A DNA stretch of 64,000 nucleotides, from assembly GCF_000146325.1 (NCBI RefSeq), contig NZ_GL397067.1, positions 1,291,660-1,355,659 of the forward strand, in the 5' to 3' direction. Under the pieces are notes generated by a model. The model was not told the DNA's origin and ran no database searches. It worked only from the letters and a program-made list of their open reading frames with translations. Both the position numbers and the translations under genes were made by a program. This document shows, in pieces, positions 34,040 to 43,624 of this stretch; the stretch's first letter is position 1, and the number at the start of each line of letters is the position of its first letter. This DNA is from Pediococcus acidilactici DSM 20284. GTDB taxonomy: Bacteria; Bacillota; Bacilli; Lactobacillales; Lactobacillaceae.

Positions 34040-34756
34040 TTAATTTGAACTTAAAAATACCAGTTGCCGACCACTAGATAATTCTTCGCAGAATTGGTAG
34101 CCTCGCTGCGCAAACTGCTTTAGTTGCGCAACCTTTTGAACTTCATTTTCTGCCATAAATCGCACCATTTCACCACGTGCAATTTTAGCTTTGGTAGCTT
34201 TTTGCCTTACTTTACCATTCACTAGTTCGCCAAAGACGCAGGTTACCATCTGTTGGTCTGCTTGTAAATAGGGCTCTATTACCCGAGCATATTCTTTAGA
34301 TGCTAAGTTGATCACCACTTCGGTCTCTTTAAATAATTGGTGATAGATTTGGGCGCCCCAGAAGTCGTATAAATTTTGCTGACCTGCAATTTGTAAGCGG
34401 GCCTGCATTTCCAACCGGTAGGGCACAATTCCGTCAAACGGACGCAAAATTCCATAGAGTCCTGAGAGAATCCGCAAATGATCCTGTAAATAGTTAAGCT
34501 GCGGACTAGTCATTAAGTCGGCACCCAAGCTTTGATATTGGATACCAGTATACGCAAGCACGGCGGGCGTTTGGTTGCGTAACAAATCAAGTCGGCGCGT
34601 ATTTTCGTAGTTGATTACAGCTAGCCGATCACTGCATTTCCAAAGCTGCTGAAGTTCATTTAAGCTCATTTTTTTCAATCGATTAACAATTTGTTGGGCC
34701 TGGCTTAGAAAACGCGGTTGGTTAAGGACGGCAAAGGAATCCGTATCCACCTGCAT
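34040..34756 (-). CDS. yaaA: peroxide stress protein YaaA (UPF0246), start codon anomalous
   Basis: The protein matches the YaaA/UPF0246 family (VLAYTGIQYQSLGADLMTS, LRILSGLYGILRPFDGIVPYRLEM in parts, INLASKEYARVIEPYL). The family binds DNA and limits peroxide damage. The first ATG is at 34756, but the family N-terminus MKIIIAPAK lies in frame upstream: codons 34783-34757 read KIIIAPAKQ, preceded by ATA at 34786-34784 and a stop at 34798-34796. An AUA start, or loss of an ATG, is implied. The gene is otherwise intact. Confidence 0.85.
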   Translation of the reverse strand: MQVDTDSFAVLNQPRFLSQAQQIVNRLKKMSLNELQQLWKCSDRLAVINYENTRRLDLLRNQTPAVLAYTGIQYQSLGADLMTSPQLNYLQDHLRILSGLYGILRPFDGIVPYRLEMQARLQIAGQQNLYDFWGAQIYHQLFKETEVVINLASKEYARVIEPYLQADQQMVTCVFGELVNGKVRQKATKAKIARGEMVRFMAENEVQKVAQLKQFAQRGYQFCEELSSGRQLVFLSSN

Positions 34757-34834
34757 TTGCTTAGCTGGCGCAATGATTATTTTTATGATATTTATTCACC
34801 ACTCTTTAGTTCATTCTAACAAATTCGACGCGTT

Positions 34835-34850
34835 TGTTTCACGTGGAACT
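34835..34850. other. parS-like centromere site
   Basis: TGTTTCACGTGGAACT matches the ParB/Spo0J site TGTTTCACGTGAAACA at 14 of 16 positions and keeps the palindromic GTTTCACGTGGAAC. It lies about 6 kb from dnaA in the gap between yaaA and mnmG, the usual place for parS. No parB gene is in the window. Confidence 0.6.
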
Positions 34851-34859
34851 GTAAAACAA

Positions 34860-35178
34860 AAAGAATGTGTGCCAAAAATCGGGTAGTTTGCGAGCATTAA
34901 CTGAAAATTGACCATTGTGCCTGATTTTGGCATGATGGTCAATTTTTGGTTAAGCGGAATAAACTGACTTTTGGAACACGTTTTGGCTCTATTGAAGTCA
35001 AAACGCCAAAATAAAAACGATTCATGAGGAATTTTTACCTCATGAACCGTTTTTTGTTTAAAGACTTTTGGCACAACCCCAATTTTAGGTTAAGCGGAAT
35101 AAACTGATTTTTGATGCACGTTTTAACCATAATTAAAGTCAAAGCGCCCAAGTGTTTTTTAGTTTTTCTCAGCCTTTT
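34860..35178 (+). repeat. dispersed intergenic element, copy E plus a partial second copy
   Basis: One copy runs from aagaatgtgtgcc, with the hairpin TTGACCATTGTGCC / GGCATGATGGTCAA (34908-34942), to a separate hairpin AACGATTCATGAGG / CCTCATGAACCGTT (about 35009-35050). A second partial copy (about 35070-35178) repeats ggttaagcggaataaactga and cacgttttaacc and the T-rich end. It fills the 428-bp gap before mnmG together with the parS-like site. Confidence 0.75.
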
Positions 35179-35184
35179 ATTTAA

Positions 35185-37092
35185 TTAAATCTTCGCAATT
35201 TTTCCTTGCTGAATATAAACGCTCAAGATTGCGATATCCGCAGGAGTTACTCCGCTGATCCGAGAAGCTTGCGCAATCGTGGTTGGCCGAATTTTTTCTA
35301 ACTTTTGCCGTCCTTCAGTTGCTAACCCGCTAATCGCGTTATAGTCGATTCGATCAGGAATTACCTTAGCTTCCATCTTCTTCAACCGGTCAACTCGTTC
35401 TTGGGCTTTCTTGATATAGCCGGCGTACTTAATTTCAATTTCCACCTGTTCAACAACCCGGCGATCGAGCTGCTTTTCTGAAGCTGGAATGAACTTCAGC
35501 AAATCTGCGTAGGTAACTTCCGGACGCCGCAAGAATTCGGCTGCCAGAACACCATCCTTTAAGCCATGGGAACCTTTAGACTCCAAAAATTCCTTTACTT
35601 GACCAGGCTTAATGCGAATTTGTTCCAAACGGTGAAGTTCATCTTGAATATCCGCCTTCTTTTGTAAGAATGCCGCATATTCTTCTTCACTAACCAAACC
35701 AAGGTCGTGACCCATTTCAGTTAACCGTAAATCGGCGTTATCATGCCGCAAAATTAACCGGTATTCTGCCCGACTAGTTAACAAGCGGTACGGTTCCTTA
35801 GTTCCCTTAGTAACCAAATCGTCAATCATTACTCCGATATAAGCATCGCTGCGTTTTAGCGTAAAGGGTTCCTGTCCGAGTGCCCGACGACCTGCGTTAA
35901 TTCCCGCAATTAAACCTTGTCCGGCTGCTTCTTCATAACCAGAAGTTCCGTTAGTTTGACCCGCGGTGTAAAGGTTCTTAATTAACTTCGTTTCCAAAGT
36001 GTTCTTTAATTGATAAGGAGCCACCACGTCGTATTCAATAGCGTAACCAGGGCGCATCATTTCTGCGTCCTCTAACCCCTTGATGGAGTGCAAAATTTGT
36101 TGCTGCACTTCTTCTGGCATCGACGTCGAAAGCCCTTGAACGTACCATTCGTCGGTCTTCCGGCCTTCAGGTTCAAGGAAGAGTTGGTGGCGGTCCTTGT
36201 CCGCGAAGCGTACGATTTTATCTTCAATTGAAGGACAATAACGTGGTCCCACGCCCTCAATTACTCCGGAAAACATGGGTGCTCGACTGAGGTTTTCCCG
36301 GATAATTTCGTGCGTCTTCTCGTTGGTGTAGGTTAACCAACACGACAATTGATTCTTTAATTCCAAATACTTACTATCCGGAGTTTGGAAACTAAAATGG
36401 TTGGGTTCCTCATCACCAGGTTGTTCTTCGGTTTCGGCATAATGGATCGTTCCGCCATCAACCCGGGGTGGGGTCCCCGTCTTAAACCGTTCTAATTCAA
36501 AATGATACTTTTCAGTTAAATTCTTCGTCAACTCTAAAGCTGCTTGGGAGTTGTTTGGTCCCGAAGAGTATTGTAATTCCCCAATGATAATTTTACCGCG
36601 TGCGGCGGTTCCAAGAGTTAGCACAACGCTTTTTGCGTGGTAGCGCGCCCCGGTATTGGTAATTACTCCCTTGCAGACCCCGTCTTCAACAATTAAATCA
36701 TCTACAATGCCTTGACGTAACGTTAAGTTAGGTTCCGCTTCAATCGTCTTTTTCATTTCGGCGTGGTAGGCATGCTTATCAGCTTGGGCACGCAATGCCC
36801 GCACTGCTGGGCCTTTCCCGGTATTTAACATCCGCATTTGAACGTAAGTTTTATCGATATTGCGACCCATTTCACCGCCTAAAGCGTCAATTTCCCGCAC
36901 GACAATTCCCTTTGCGGGTCCTCCAATCGACGGGTTACATGGCATAAAGGCCACCATATCAAGGTTAATCGTCATTAAAAGGGTCTTGTTGCCCATCCGG
37001 GCCGCTGCTAAAGCCGCTTCGGATCCCGCATGGCCGGCCCCTACTACAATCACATCGTAATCGCGGCCGTCATATTGTTTTACTTCCAACAT
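35185..37092 (-). CDS. mnmG: tRNA uridine-5-carboxymethylaminomethyl modification enzyme MnmG
   Basis: The 635-residue FAD protein has [23 protein letters not shown] (dinucleotide fold, given in part), [24 protein letters not shown], and [11 protein letters not shown], plus the C-terminal helical domain ending [11 protein letters not shown]. With MnmE it modifies wobble U34 of several tRNAs. It starts 15 bp after mnmE on the same strand. Length and motifs are complete. Confidence 0.97.
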   Translation of the reverse strand: MLEVKQYDGRDYDVIVVGAGHAGSEAALAAARMGNKTLLMTINLDMVAFMPCNPSIGGPAKGIVVREIDALGGEMGRNIDKTYVQMRMLNTGKGPAVRALRAQADKHAYHAEMKKTIEAEPNLTLRQGIVDDLIVEDGVCKGVITNTGARYHAKSVVLTLGTAARGKIIIGELQYSSGPNNSQAALELTKNLTEKYHFELERFKTGTPPRVDGGTIHYAETEEQPGDEEPNHFSFQTPDSKYLELKNQLSCWLTYTNEKTHEIIRENLSRAPMFSGVIEGVGPRYCPSIEDKIVRFADKDRHQLFLEPEGRKTDEWYVQGLSTSMPEEVQQQILHSIKGLEDAEMMRPGYAIEYDVVAPYQLKNTLETKLIKNLYTAGQTNGTSGYEEAAGQGLIAGINAGRRALGQEPFTLKRSDAYIGVMIDDLVTKGTKEPYRLLTSRAEYRLILRHDNADLRLTEMGHDLGLVSEEEYAAFLQKKADIQDELHRLEQIRIKPGQVKEFLESKGSHGLKDGVLAAEFLRRPEVTYADLLKFIPASEKQLDRRVVEQVEIEIKYAGYIKKAQERVDRLKKMEAKVIPDRIDYNAISGLATEGRQKLEKIRPTTIAQASRISGVTPADIAILSVYIQQGKIAKI

Positions 37093-37107
37093 TCTTCAAC
37101 TCCAAAT

Positions 37108-38502
37108 TTATTTTCCTAAACAAAATTGACTAAATAATTGGTCTAGCAACTCATCTTGATAACTATCACCGGTAATTTCACCGAGTAGGTCCCAGGCCCG
37201 GGTCATATCAATTTGAACTAAATCAACGGGCATGCCTGCTTCAATCCCGTCTAGTACGGAATCTAAAGCAGTCACGGTTTGTTGTAACAACCCAATGTGC
37301 CGGGCGTTAGTAACCATTACGTTATTTGAACTATTTTCGATACTGCCCGCAAAGAATAACTTCGCAATTCGATCTTCCAAATCCTTGGTTCCCAAAGGTG
37401 CTACCGCCGAAGACTTGATGATTTCTGCTTCGCTAGCATATTTCTGAAGTTCATTTAAGTTAATTTTAGTTGGTAAATCAGTCTTATTTAAAACTACAAT
37501 CCGCTGCATGTTTGCAGTTTGATCAAGTAACTGCCGATCTTCATCGCGCAATGGTACGCTACTATCTAACACCAAAATTACTAGGTCTGCCTGTTGTAAG
37601 GCTTTCCGGCTACGATCAACCCCGATTTTTTCGACCTTGTCTTCAGTTTCATGAATTCCAGCTGTATCAACTAACTTAAGGGGAACCCCTTGAACATTCA
37701 CGTATTCTTCAATTACGTCCCGGGTAGTTCCGGCCACGTCGGTAACGATTGCCTTATCTTCATGCAAGAGGTGGTTCAATATACTTGATTTACCCACGTT
37801 AGGATGGCCAATGATTGCCGTTGCTAAACCATCACGCAACACCTTACCTTGCTTAGCCGTTGCTAAAAGCTGGTTGACCTTGGCTTTAACTTCAATCGCC
37901 TTTTCTTTTAACAATCGCGTGGTCATCGTTTCAACATCATCGTATTCAGGATAATCAATATTAACTTCAACTTGAGCTAAAACATCTAAAATGTCTTGCC
38001 GCAAATTTTTAATTAAATGGGAAAGATTTCCGTCGAGTTGGTCTAAAGCCACCTTCATCGACTGATCGGTTTTAGCACGAATTAAATCCATAACCGCTTC
38101 TGCTTGGGACAGGTCAATTCGTCCGTTTAAAAAGGCCCGTTCGGTAAATTCGCCCGGTTTAGCCAATCGGGCATCTAATCCAAGAATTAATTGTAAAATA
38201 CGGTTCGTTGCCACAATCCCGCCGTGACAATTAATTTCGACTACGTCCTCTTTGGTATAGGTGTGTGGAGCACGCATTACCGAAACCATAACTTCGTCAA
38301 TTTCTTCGTCAGTAGCGGGATCCACAACGTGCCCGTAGTTAATCGTATGACTAGCTACTTTGGCGAGGTCCTTGCCCCGGTAAATTTGACTAGCCACTTT
38401 TAACGCGTTAACTCCGCTAATCCGAATGATCGAAATCCCGCCTTCCCCAGGAGGCGTCGAAATTGCCGCAATTGTATCAAATTCCGTTGAAACACTTGGC
38501 AT
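37108..38502 (-). CDS. mnmE: tRNA modification GTPase MnmE
   Basis: From ATG 38502 ([22 protein letters not shown]) the protein is 464 residues. It has the N-terminal tetrahydrofolate-binding domain, then [15 protein letters not shown] (G1), DVAGTTRD (G2), DTAGIHE (G3), NKTDLP (G4), and the C-terminal CLGK that MnmE uses in catalysis. AAAGGA lies ten bases before this ATG; the longer frame upstream is not conserved. It pairs with MnmG, the next gene. Confidence 0.96.
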   Translation of the reverse strand: MPSVSTEFDTIAAISTPPGEGGISIIRISGVNALKVASQIYRGKDLAKVASHTINYGHVVDPATDEEIDEVMVSVMRAPHTYTKEDVVEINCHGGIVATNRILQLILGLDARLAKPGEFTERAFLNGRIDLSQAEAVMDLIRAKTDQSMKVALDQLDGNLSHLIKNLRQDILDVLAQVEVNIDYPEYDDVETMTTRLLKEKAIEVKAKVNQLLATAKQGKVLRDGLATAIIGHPNVGKSSILNHLLHEDKAIVTDVAGTTRDVIEEYVNVQGVPLKLVDTAGIHETEDKVEKIGVDRSRKALQQADLVILVLDSSVPLRDEDRQLLDQTANMQRIVVLNKTDLPTKINLNELQKYASEAEIIKSSAVAPLGTKDLEDRIAKLFFAGSIENSSNNVMVTNARHIGLLQQTVTALDSVLDGIEAGMPVDLVQIDMTRAWDLLGEITGDSYQDELLDQLFSQFCLGK

Positions 38503-38682
38503 CGCTAATATCGTCCTTTCTATTTCCAATAAAAAAAGCGCAATTCCACCTAAATAAATAATCGTCAATAGACGACGTCAGATGGACAAAGCACTTTCAC
38601 TACTTCATCATATTCAATTCATACGCATATATCATAAAAGTTTCGTTTTTGTTTGTCAATTACTTTATTTTACGCTTGCTAA

Positions 38683-38725
38683 TAAAAAACGCCAACTCAC
38701 CGACACCGGTAAATTGACGTTCAAC
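38683..38725 (-). terminator. terminator after yidC
   Basis: On the minus strand AACGTCAATTTACCG pairs imperfectly with CGGTGAGTTGGCGTT, followed by TTTTTT. The usual jag/khpB gene is not present between yidC and mnmE. Confidence 0.65.
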
Positions 38726-38758
38726 TCAGCTTTTGTAACTACAATTGAAGTTCACGAA

Positions 38759-39598
38759 CTATTTCCGTTTACTCTTCATTGCCTTACGTTTAGCCTTTTC
38801 AATTGCTTTTCGTTTTGCTTTTTCGGCTTGTAACTTAGCTTGCCGTTCTTTTTGAATCTTAAATGGATTTTGAATTACCAACGTTTGCCCCACTTGGAAG
38901 AGGTTCGTAACTACCCAGTACAATGTAATCGCAGCTGGGAAGTTTAGTGCCGTAATCAAAATAATCAATGGCATCCCAAAGGTCATTGCCGAAGTCATTC
39001 CATTTTGTGCGCCCGCTGGTTGGGCCTTCATTGAAAGCCAGGTACTTAAGAAGGTAAAGATCGCCGCCAAAATTGGCAAGATATAGTAAGGATCCTTATC
39101 GTTAAGTTGCAACCATAGGAAGGTTCCTTCTTTTAATACCTGTGTTCGGCTTACCGCCGCGTACAAAGCGTACATTACGGGCAACTGAATGATTAATGGC
39201 AAACACCCCGCCATTGGGTTAACGCCTGCTTCAGCATAGAGTTTTTGTTGTTCTTCACGAAGCTTTTGTTGGGTTTCAACATCGCGTGAAGAGTACTTCT
39301 GTTGAAGCTCTTTTAACTTGGGTTGAAGTTCAGCCGTCTTCATTGAAGTCTTCGTTTGGTAAATCATCAGCGGTAAAATGATGATCCGGATTAAGACGGT
39401 GAACACGATGATTCCCCAACCATAGTTATTTCCGCAAATTTTCGAAAGATAAATGATAAATTTCGAAAAATTGTAAACAATTACGCCGTCCCAAAAACCG
39501 GTACTGTGACTGGTAATTGGTGCGGTGCTACATGCCGTTAATATGAAAGAGAGCGCTACCACACTCAGCAAAGCCAAATTTCGTTTTAAATGTTTCAC
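38759..39598 (-). CDS. yidC: membrane protein insertase YidC/OxaA
   Basis: The 279-residue protein has a lipoprotein signal (LSVVALSFILTAC, Cys about residue 23) and five membrane segments typical of Gram-positive YidC1/OxaA, with GWGIIVFTVLIRIIILPLM, NPMAGCLPLIIQLPVMYALYAA (in part) and a lysine-rich tail. The conserved membrane arginine is in LIRIIILP. The GTG start overlaps the rnpA stop. It inserts membrane proteins with or without SecYEG. Confidence 0.95.
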   Translation of the reverse strand: MKHLKRNLALLSVVALSFILTACSTAPITSHSTGFWDGVIVYNFSKFIIYLSKICGNNYGWGIIVFTVLIRIIILPLMIYQTKTSMKTAELQPKLKELQQKYSSRDVETQQKLREEQQKLYAEAGVNPMAGCLPLIIQLPVMYALYAAVSRTQVLKEGTFLWLQLNDKDPYYILPILAAIFTFLSTWLSMKAQPAGAQNGMTSAMTFGMPLIILITALNFPAAITLYWVVTNLFQVGQTLVIQNPFKIQKERQAKLQAEKAKRKAIEKAKRKAMKSKRK

Positions 39599-39957
39599 TA
39601 TTCTTCCTCACTTTGTTTCGAAGCAAACAGCCCAGCTAATTTAAAAACGTGTTCCAACTGGCGTTTAACTTCTTTCATTGGTAAACCTGAAGCTTGTGGG
39701 CGAGCAATTACTAAAAAATCAACGTCCGAACGCAAAAGGGGCTTGAATTCCAAGATACTTTGCCGAATTCGGCGCTTCATATAATTACGCATTACCGCAT
39801 TACCGATTTTTTTACCTACGGAAATCCCCACCCGAAAATGTGGTTGCCCAGGTTTGTCCATTACGTAAACAACGAACTTCTTATTTGCAAATGAATTTCG
39901 GGTTTCAAAAACTTCTTGAAACTCTTTTTCTTTCTTTATTCGATATGACTTTCGCAT
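39598..39957 (-). CDS. rnpA: ribonuclease P protein component
   Basis: The 119-residue basic protein starts [18 protein letters not shown]. It contains the RNR-type block [19 protein letters not shown] that contacts the RNA subunit. It matures tRNA 5' ends with RnpB RNA, which is not in this window. It lies between rpmH and yidC and overlaps yidC by one base. Confidence 0.96.
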   Translation of the reverse strand: MRKSYRIKKEKEFQEVFETRNSFANKKFVVYVMDKPGQPHFRVGISVGKKIGNAVMRNYMKRRIRQSILEFKPLLRSDVDFLVIARPQASGLPMKEVKRQLEHVFKLAGLFASKQSEEE

Positions 39958-40025
39958 AATTCCTCACCACAATCTCATTCACTATCACATATTATATGTA
40001 AAAACCGTTAGCTTGTCTCTAGAAA

Positions 40026-40057
40026 ATAAAAATAAAAGACCACTGGGATCAGTGGCC
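40026..40057 (-). terminator. terminator between rpmH and rnpA
   Basis: GGCCACTGATCCCAGTGGTC-type stem on the minus strand, followed by TTTTATTTTTATTTT, directly after rpmH. Part of the transcription must read through to rnpA or start anew. Confidence 0.75.
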
Positions 40058-40060
40058 TTA

Positions 40061-40195
40061 TTATGCAGATAATACTTTTCTACCTTTTTGACGCCGACGT
40101 GCTAAAACTTTACGGCCGTTGCTCGTGCTCATGCGTTTGCGGAAGCCGTGAACGCGTTGACGATGACGTTTCTTTGGTTGATATGTTCGTTTCAT
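40061..40195 (-). CDS. rpmH: 50S ribosomal protein L34
   Basis: The 44-codon frame reads [20 protein letters not shown] then [20 protein letters not shown] and VLSA, a canonical bL34. AGGAGGTGG precedes the ATG at 40195. It is too short for many gene finders but is certain by sequence. It is the first gene of the leftward origin arm. Confidence 0.98.
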
Positions 40196-40295
40196 TATGG
40201 TCCACCTCCTGAACGAAAATACACATACTGAATTTTTATATCTTAAGTTGATTCTCGATAAATCAGTTTATGTCCTTTAAAACAATTACCTTAAC

Positions 40296-40323
40296 ATAAT
40301 AGCACATTTGCCATAGAAAGCAA
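40296..40323 (-). promoter_or_regulatory. rpmH promoter
   Basis: On the minus strand TTGCTT (40323-40318) and TATTAT (40301-40296) are 16 bp apart, about 100 bp before rpmH. Confidence 0.6.
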
Positions 40324-40352
40324 ACCACCAAATAAAACCTAACGGAAAAAAA

Positions 40353-40660
40353 TTATCCACAAACAGAGCGTTAGTTTGTCGATTAAATTGTGGATAACCA
40401 TTTTAGTTATTTTCGATTTTACACAGGCTTTTTCGCAGCGATTTTCACAAATCACAACCTGTTTATAGAGTTATCCACAGCCTTGTGGAAATCTGTGGAT
40501 ATGTCCAATTAACGCCGTTATTACAGCATCTTTTATCCACAAGTTGGTGTTCACAACTCTACTTTTGGTTTTAAGAATGCGTCATTTCCCCAGCCTGTGG
40601 AAAACCCAACTCACAGCCTGTTATTTTACACCATTTAGTTTTCCACACCCCTGTGGAAAA
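40353..40660. other. oriC, upstream DnaA-box cluster (incC)
   Basis: Perfect DnaA boxes lie at 40353-40361, 40389-40397 (reverse), 40471-40479 and 40533-40541. Near matches (TGTGGAAAA or TTTTCCACA and relatives) lie at 40484-40492, 40494-40502, 40596-40604, 40639-40647 and 40652-40660. The last pair is inverted and adjoins the likely dnaA promoter (TATGAT near 40672), which suggests DnaA autorepression. Confidence 0.9.
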
Positions 40661-40713
40661 CCGATTTTTTTTATGATAAACTGAATGAGCTAAAAATTTT
40701 GGAGGAATAAAAA

Positions 40714-42054
40714 GTGCCTAACTATATTGACCTTTGGAACCATATCAAAAATAGTTTCGAAAATGATGACTCAATGTCGAAAGCTAGTTTTGGTGCTTGG
40801 GTGGACACGGCCGAACCAATTTCATTAGATAACCACGTAATGAAAATTAAGGTTCTATCTAATTTGCATCGTGACTACTGGACGAAACATTTAATGGAAA
40901 AATTTGTCGAATACGCCTACCAGTTCACGGATCAGGACATTACGCCCGAATTCGTGACGGAAGACGAGTTTAAAGCTCAACAGGCGCAAAAGCCCCAGAG
41001 CACTGACAAATCTTCGTCCTTCTCCACCGAAGACACCCAGCTTAATAGTCGTTACACTTTCGATACCTTTGTTATCGGAAGTGGTAACCAGATGGCGCAC
41101 GCAGCTGCAATGGCGGTTTCCGACGAACCCGGCGTTCTTTACAACCCGCTCTTCTTCTACGGGGGCGTGGGGCTTGGAAAAACCCATTTAATGCACGCGA
41201 TTGGCCATCAGCTTTTAGAAAACGACCCTCAGACGCGGGTCAAGTACGTTACTAGTGAAGCCTTCACAAACGACTTCATTAATTCCATTCAGAAAAACAC
41301 CACGGAAGAATTCCACGAAAAGTATCGCAACGTGGACCTTTTGTTAGTGGACGACGTACAGTTTTTCGCGGACAAGGAAGCTACTCAAGAAGAGTTCTTC
41401 CATACTTTTGAGGCGTTGTACAACGCGCAAAAACAAATTGTGCTAACGTCCGACCGGTTGCCTAACGAAATTCCTAAATTGCAAGAGCGGTTGGTTTCCC
41501 GGTTTAAATGGGGGTTGTCCGTTGACATTACGCCTCCGGATCTCGAAACCCGGATCGCTATTTTGCGGGAAAAGGCGCAGGCTGACAACGTGGAAATTCC
41601 AGATGAGACTCTGGACTTCATCGCTAACCGGATTGATTCCAACATTCGGGAATTGGAAGGGGCAATGGCGCGCATTCAAGCTTACGCCCAATTGCAAAAT
41701 GCCGCGATTACTACCGATTTGGCAGCTGACGCGCTGCGGAGCTTGAACTTTGGCAGCAACCTTAGTCACGTCACCATCCCCATCATTCAGGATAAGGTGG
41801 CTAAGTACTTCCACGTTTCGGTTGCTGATTTAAAAGGGAAGAAGCGTTTGAAATCAATCGTTATTCCCCGGCAAATCGCGATGTACCTTTCGCGAGAGCT
41901 GACCGATAACTCGTTGCCTAAGATTGGAACTGAATTTGGTGGCAAGGACCACACCACCGTCATCCATTCTTGCGACAAAATTAAAGCGGCCTTGGAAACT
42001 AACAGTGATTTAGCTCGTCAAATTGACGATTTAAAGAGCGAGTTAAAACCGTAA
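40714..42054 (+). CDS. dnaA: chromosomal replication initiator DnaA
   Basis: The 446-residue protein starts at GTG 40714 with GGAGGA seven bases upstream. Domain I begins [15 protein letters not shown]; the AAA+ domain has [18 protein letters not shown] (Walker A) and [13 protein letters not shown] (Walker B); domain IV has the DnaA signature [15 protein letters not shown] that reads the box. It lies between the two halves of oriC and upstream of dnaN. All domains are complete. Confidence 0.99.
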   Translation: MPNYIDLWNHIKNSFENDDSMSKASFGAWVDTAEPISLDNHVMKIKVLSNLHRDYWTKHLMEKFVEYAYQFTDQDITPEFVTEDEFKAQQAQKPQSTDKSSSFSTEDTQLNSRYTFDTFVIGSGNQMAHAAAMAVSDEPGVLYNPLFFYGGVGLGKTHLMHAIGHQLLENDPQTRVKYVTSEAFTNDFINSIQKNTTEEFHEKYRNVDLLLVDDVQFFADKEATQEEFFHTFEALYNAQKQIVLTSDRLPNEIPKLQERLVSRFKWGLSVDITPPDLETRIAILREKAQADNVEIPDETLDFIANRIDSNIRELEGAMARIQAYAQLQNAAITTDLAADALRSLNFGSNLSHVTIPIIQDKVAKYFHVSVADLKGKKRLKSIVIPRQIAMYLSRELTDNSLPKIGTEFGGKDHTTVIHSCDKIKAALETNSDLARQIDDLKSELKP

Positions 42055-42056
42055 AT

Positions 42057-42195
42057 TGTGGATAAGTGTGGATAACTCAAAAAGTTTTCCACAAGTACTC
42101 CACAGTAAGATTTGGATTTCTCCCGCTTCGTTTTGAGTTATCCACAGTGCTAACAGCCCTTATTACTATTACTATTTTTTTAGTATTAATTAATA
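42057..42195. other. oriC, downstream DnaA boxes with DnaA-trio unwinding region
   Basis: Boxes TGTGGATAA lie at 42057-42065 and 42067-42075, near boxes at 42085-42093 and 42096-42104, and TTATCCACA at 42138-42146. After the last box comes a short G+C-containing spacer (gtgctaacagccc), then TTATTACTATTACTATT (about 42160-42176). Its complement reads 3'-AAT-AAT-GAT-AAT-GAT, matching the DnaA-trio pattern. AT-rich DNA follows. This is the predicted melting site. Confidence 0.88.
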
Positions 42196-42229
42196 TATAC
42201 ATGCCACGTGTAAAAAGGAGTTTTAAAAC

Positions 42230-43369
42230 ATGAAATTTACCATCGCACGAAATACGTTCATTAAAAAATTAAACGCAGTTCAACGCGCAATTTCTTCAAA
42301 AACCACGATTCCAATTTTGACCGGTTTGAAAATTAAAGCCGAAGCAGACCAACTAGTGTTAACGGGTAGCAATACGGATATTTCGATTGAAACAACCATT
42401 TCCGTTAACGATCCGGATGCGGAATTAGACATCGAACAAACGGGTGACATTGTGTTAACTGCCCGGTTCTTCAGTGACATCGTTAAAAAATTACCGGACA
42501 ACAAAATGTTAGTTGAGGTTTCGGACGGGTTCCAAACCACGATTACTTCGGGAGCATCCGAATTTAAAATTAACGGTTTAGATGCCAACAACTTCCCACA
42601 TTTACCAGAAGTGGACAGTCAAACCACGATTACGTTACAAGCCGATGTATTTAGCGAAATGATCAATGAAACGGTTATTGCGGTTTCCAACCAAGAAAGT
42701 CGGCCAATTTTGACCGGAATTCATTTCACGATTGAAAACAATAAGTTAACTGCGGTCGCTACGGATAGTCACCGCCTTAGCCAGCGGATCATCAACTTAC
42801 CCGAAGCCGTAAAAATGCCGGAAGACATTATCATCCCCGGAAAGAGTTTGTTAGAACTTTCACGGATGTTAGACGAAGAAATTGACACGATTACGTTGCA
42901 AATTTCAGAAAATCAAGCTTTGTTTACGTTTGATGAAACCTTGTTCTACACGCGTTTATTAGAAGGATTGTACCCAGATACTTCCCGGTTAATTCCAAAA
43001 GAAAGTACGACGGCGATGGAATTTGAAGCACCCGAACTTTTAGCTTCAATCGAACGGGCTTCGTTACTTTCTCATGCTGGACGCAATAACGTGGTTAAAT
43101 TAACCATCAATGCGGCCGCAAAGAAAGCGATTATTACGGGGGATTCTCCCGAAGTCGGAAACGTTGAAGAGGTAGTGGTTACTAAGGATATCCAAGGTGA
43201 GGATTTGGAAATTTCATTTAACCCCGATTACTTGAAAGATGCGCTACGCTCATTCGGACATACGGCAATTAAAATGGAATTCACTTCACCATTGCGACCA
43301 TTTACGTTGGTCCCAACGGAAGATCAAGAAAACTTTATTCAATTAATTACGCCAGTACGGACTTTTTAG
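42230..43369 (+). CDS. dnaN: DNA polymerase III beta subunit (sliding clamp)
   Basis: The 379-residue protein starts MKFTIARNTFIKKLNAVQRA and has three repeated clamp folds, with GIHFTIENNKLTAVATDSHRL and the C-terminal FTLVPTEDQENFIQLITPVRTF (in part). AAGGAG precedes the ATG. It forms the ring that tethers polymerase. It lies downstream of oriC and ends before a strong terminator at 43412-43455. Confidence 0.98.
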   Translation: MKFTIARNTFIKKLNAVQRAISSKTTIPILTGLKIKAEADQLVLTGSNTDISIETTISVNDPDAELDIEQTGDIVLTARFFSDIVKKLPDNKMLVEVSDGFQTTITSGASEFKINGLDANNFPHLPEVDSQTTITLQADVFSEMINETVIAVSNQESRPILTGIHFTIENNKLTAVATDSHRLSQRIINLPEAVKMPEDIIIPGKSLLELSRMLDEEIDTITLQISENQALFTFDETLFYTRLLEGLYPDTSRLIPKESTTAMEFEAPELLASIERASLLSHAGRNNVVKLTINAAAKKAIITGDSPEVGNVEEVVVTKDIQGEDLEISFNPDYLKDALRSFGHTAIKMEFTSPLRPFTLVPTEDQENFIQLITPVRTF

Positions 43370-43411
43370 GGATTAAAAAAGTAACCTAACGCTCTGTATG
43401 GTAAAAAAATT

Positions 43412-43455
43412 AAAAAAAACAGGTTCGGCAGCTAAGGCTCCGGACCTGTTTTTTT
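43412..43455 (+). terminator. terminator of dnaA-dnaN
   Basis: ACAGGTTCGG and CCGGACCTGT pair with an A-run before and seven T after. Confidence 0.9.
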
Positions 43456-43516
43456 GTGGGATAAATTCTAATTGGGGGATCAATAATTAAAAGCAACGCG
43501 GAGGAGTTATTATTTT

Positions 43517-43624
43517 ATGGTCGTTTTATTGAAACGAAGCGCCCGGATTAAGCCCGCGCGCTTTCCTGCAATGAAGGCGAAACGTGCGCCCAGCCCCAGT
43601 TTCTTCCGGTTAACCACGGATTAG
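43517..43624 (+). CDS. possible small basic peptide (35 residues), low confidence
   Basis: ATG 43517 follows GGAGGAG (43500-43506) by ten bases. The frame gives MVVLLKRSARIKPARFPAMK and then a basic stretch ending FFRLTTD. I do not recognise it. It overlaps the structured repeat region, so the good binding site may be chance. Confidence 0.25.
   Translation: MVVLLKRSARIKPARFPAMKAKRAPSPSFFRLTTD

Larger units (their letters stand above)
10882..39332. repeat. region dense in the word TGAA[C/G]TTCA (32 exact copies)
   Basis: Examples: 10882, 11300, 13613, 15070, 15571, 15721, 16841, 17328, 17580, 18032, 20084, 20315, 20423, 20600, 22289, 23350, 23473, 25915, 26680, 28910, 28942, 32415, 32436, 33003, 33030, 34137, 34650, 35490, 35633, 37445, 38746, 39324 (first base of each). 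Four more lie outside (293, 57327, 59414, 62600). Copies occur in both orientations, in genes and between them. Confidence 0.85.

Noticed and set aside
34811-35074. Open frame on the minus strand across element copy E
   Set aside because: The same short frame recurs in copy F (62351-62557). It follows from the repeat sequence, has no binding site and crosses the strong hairpin.
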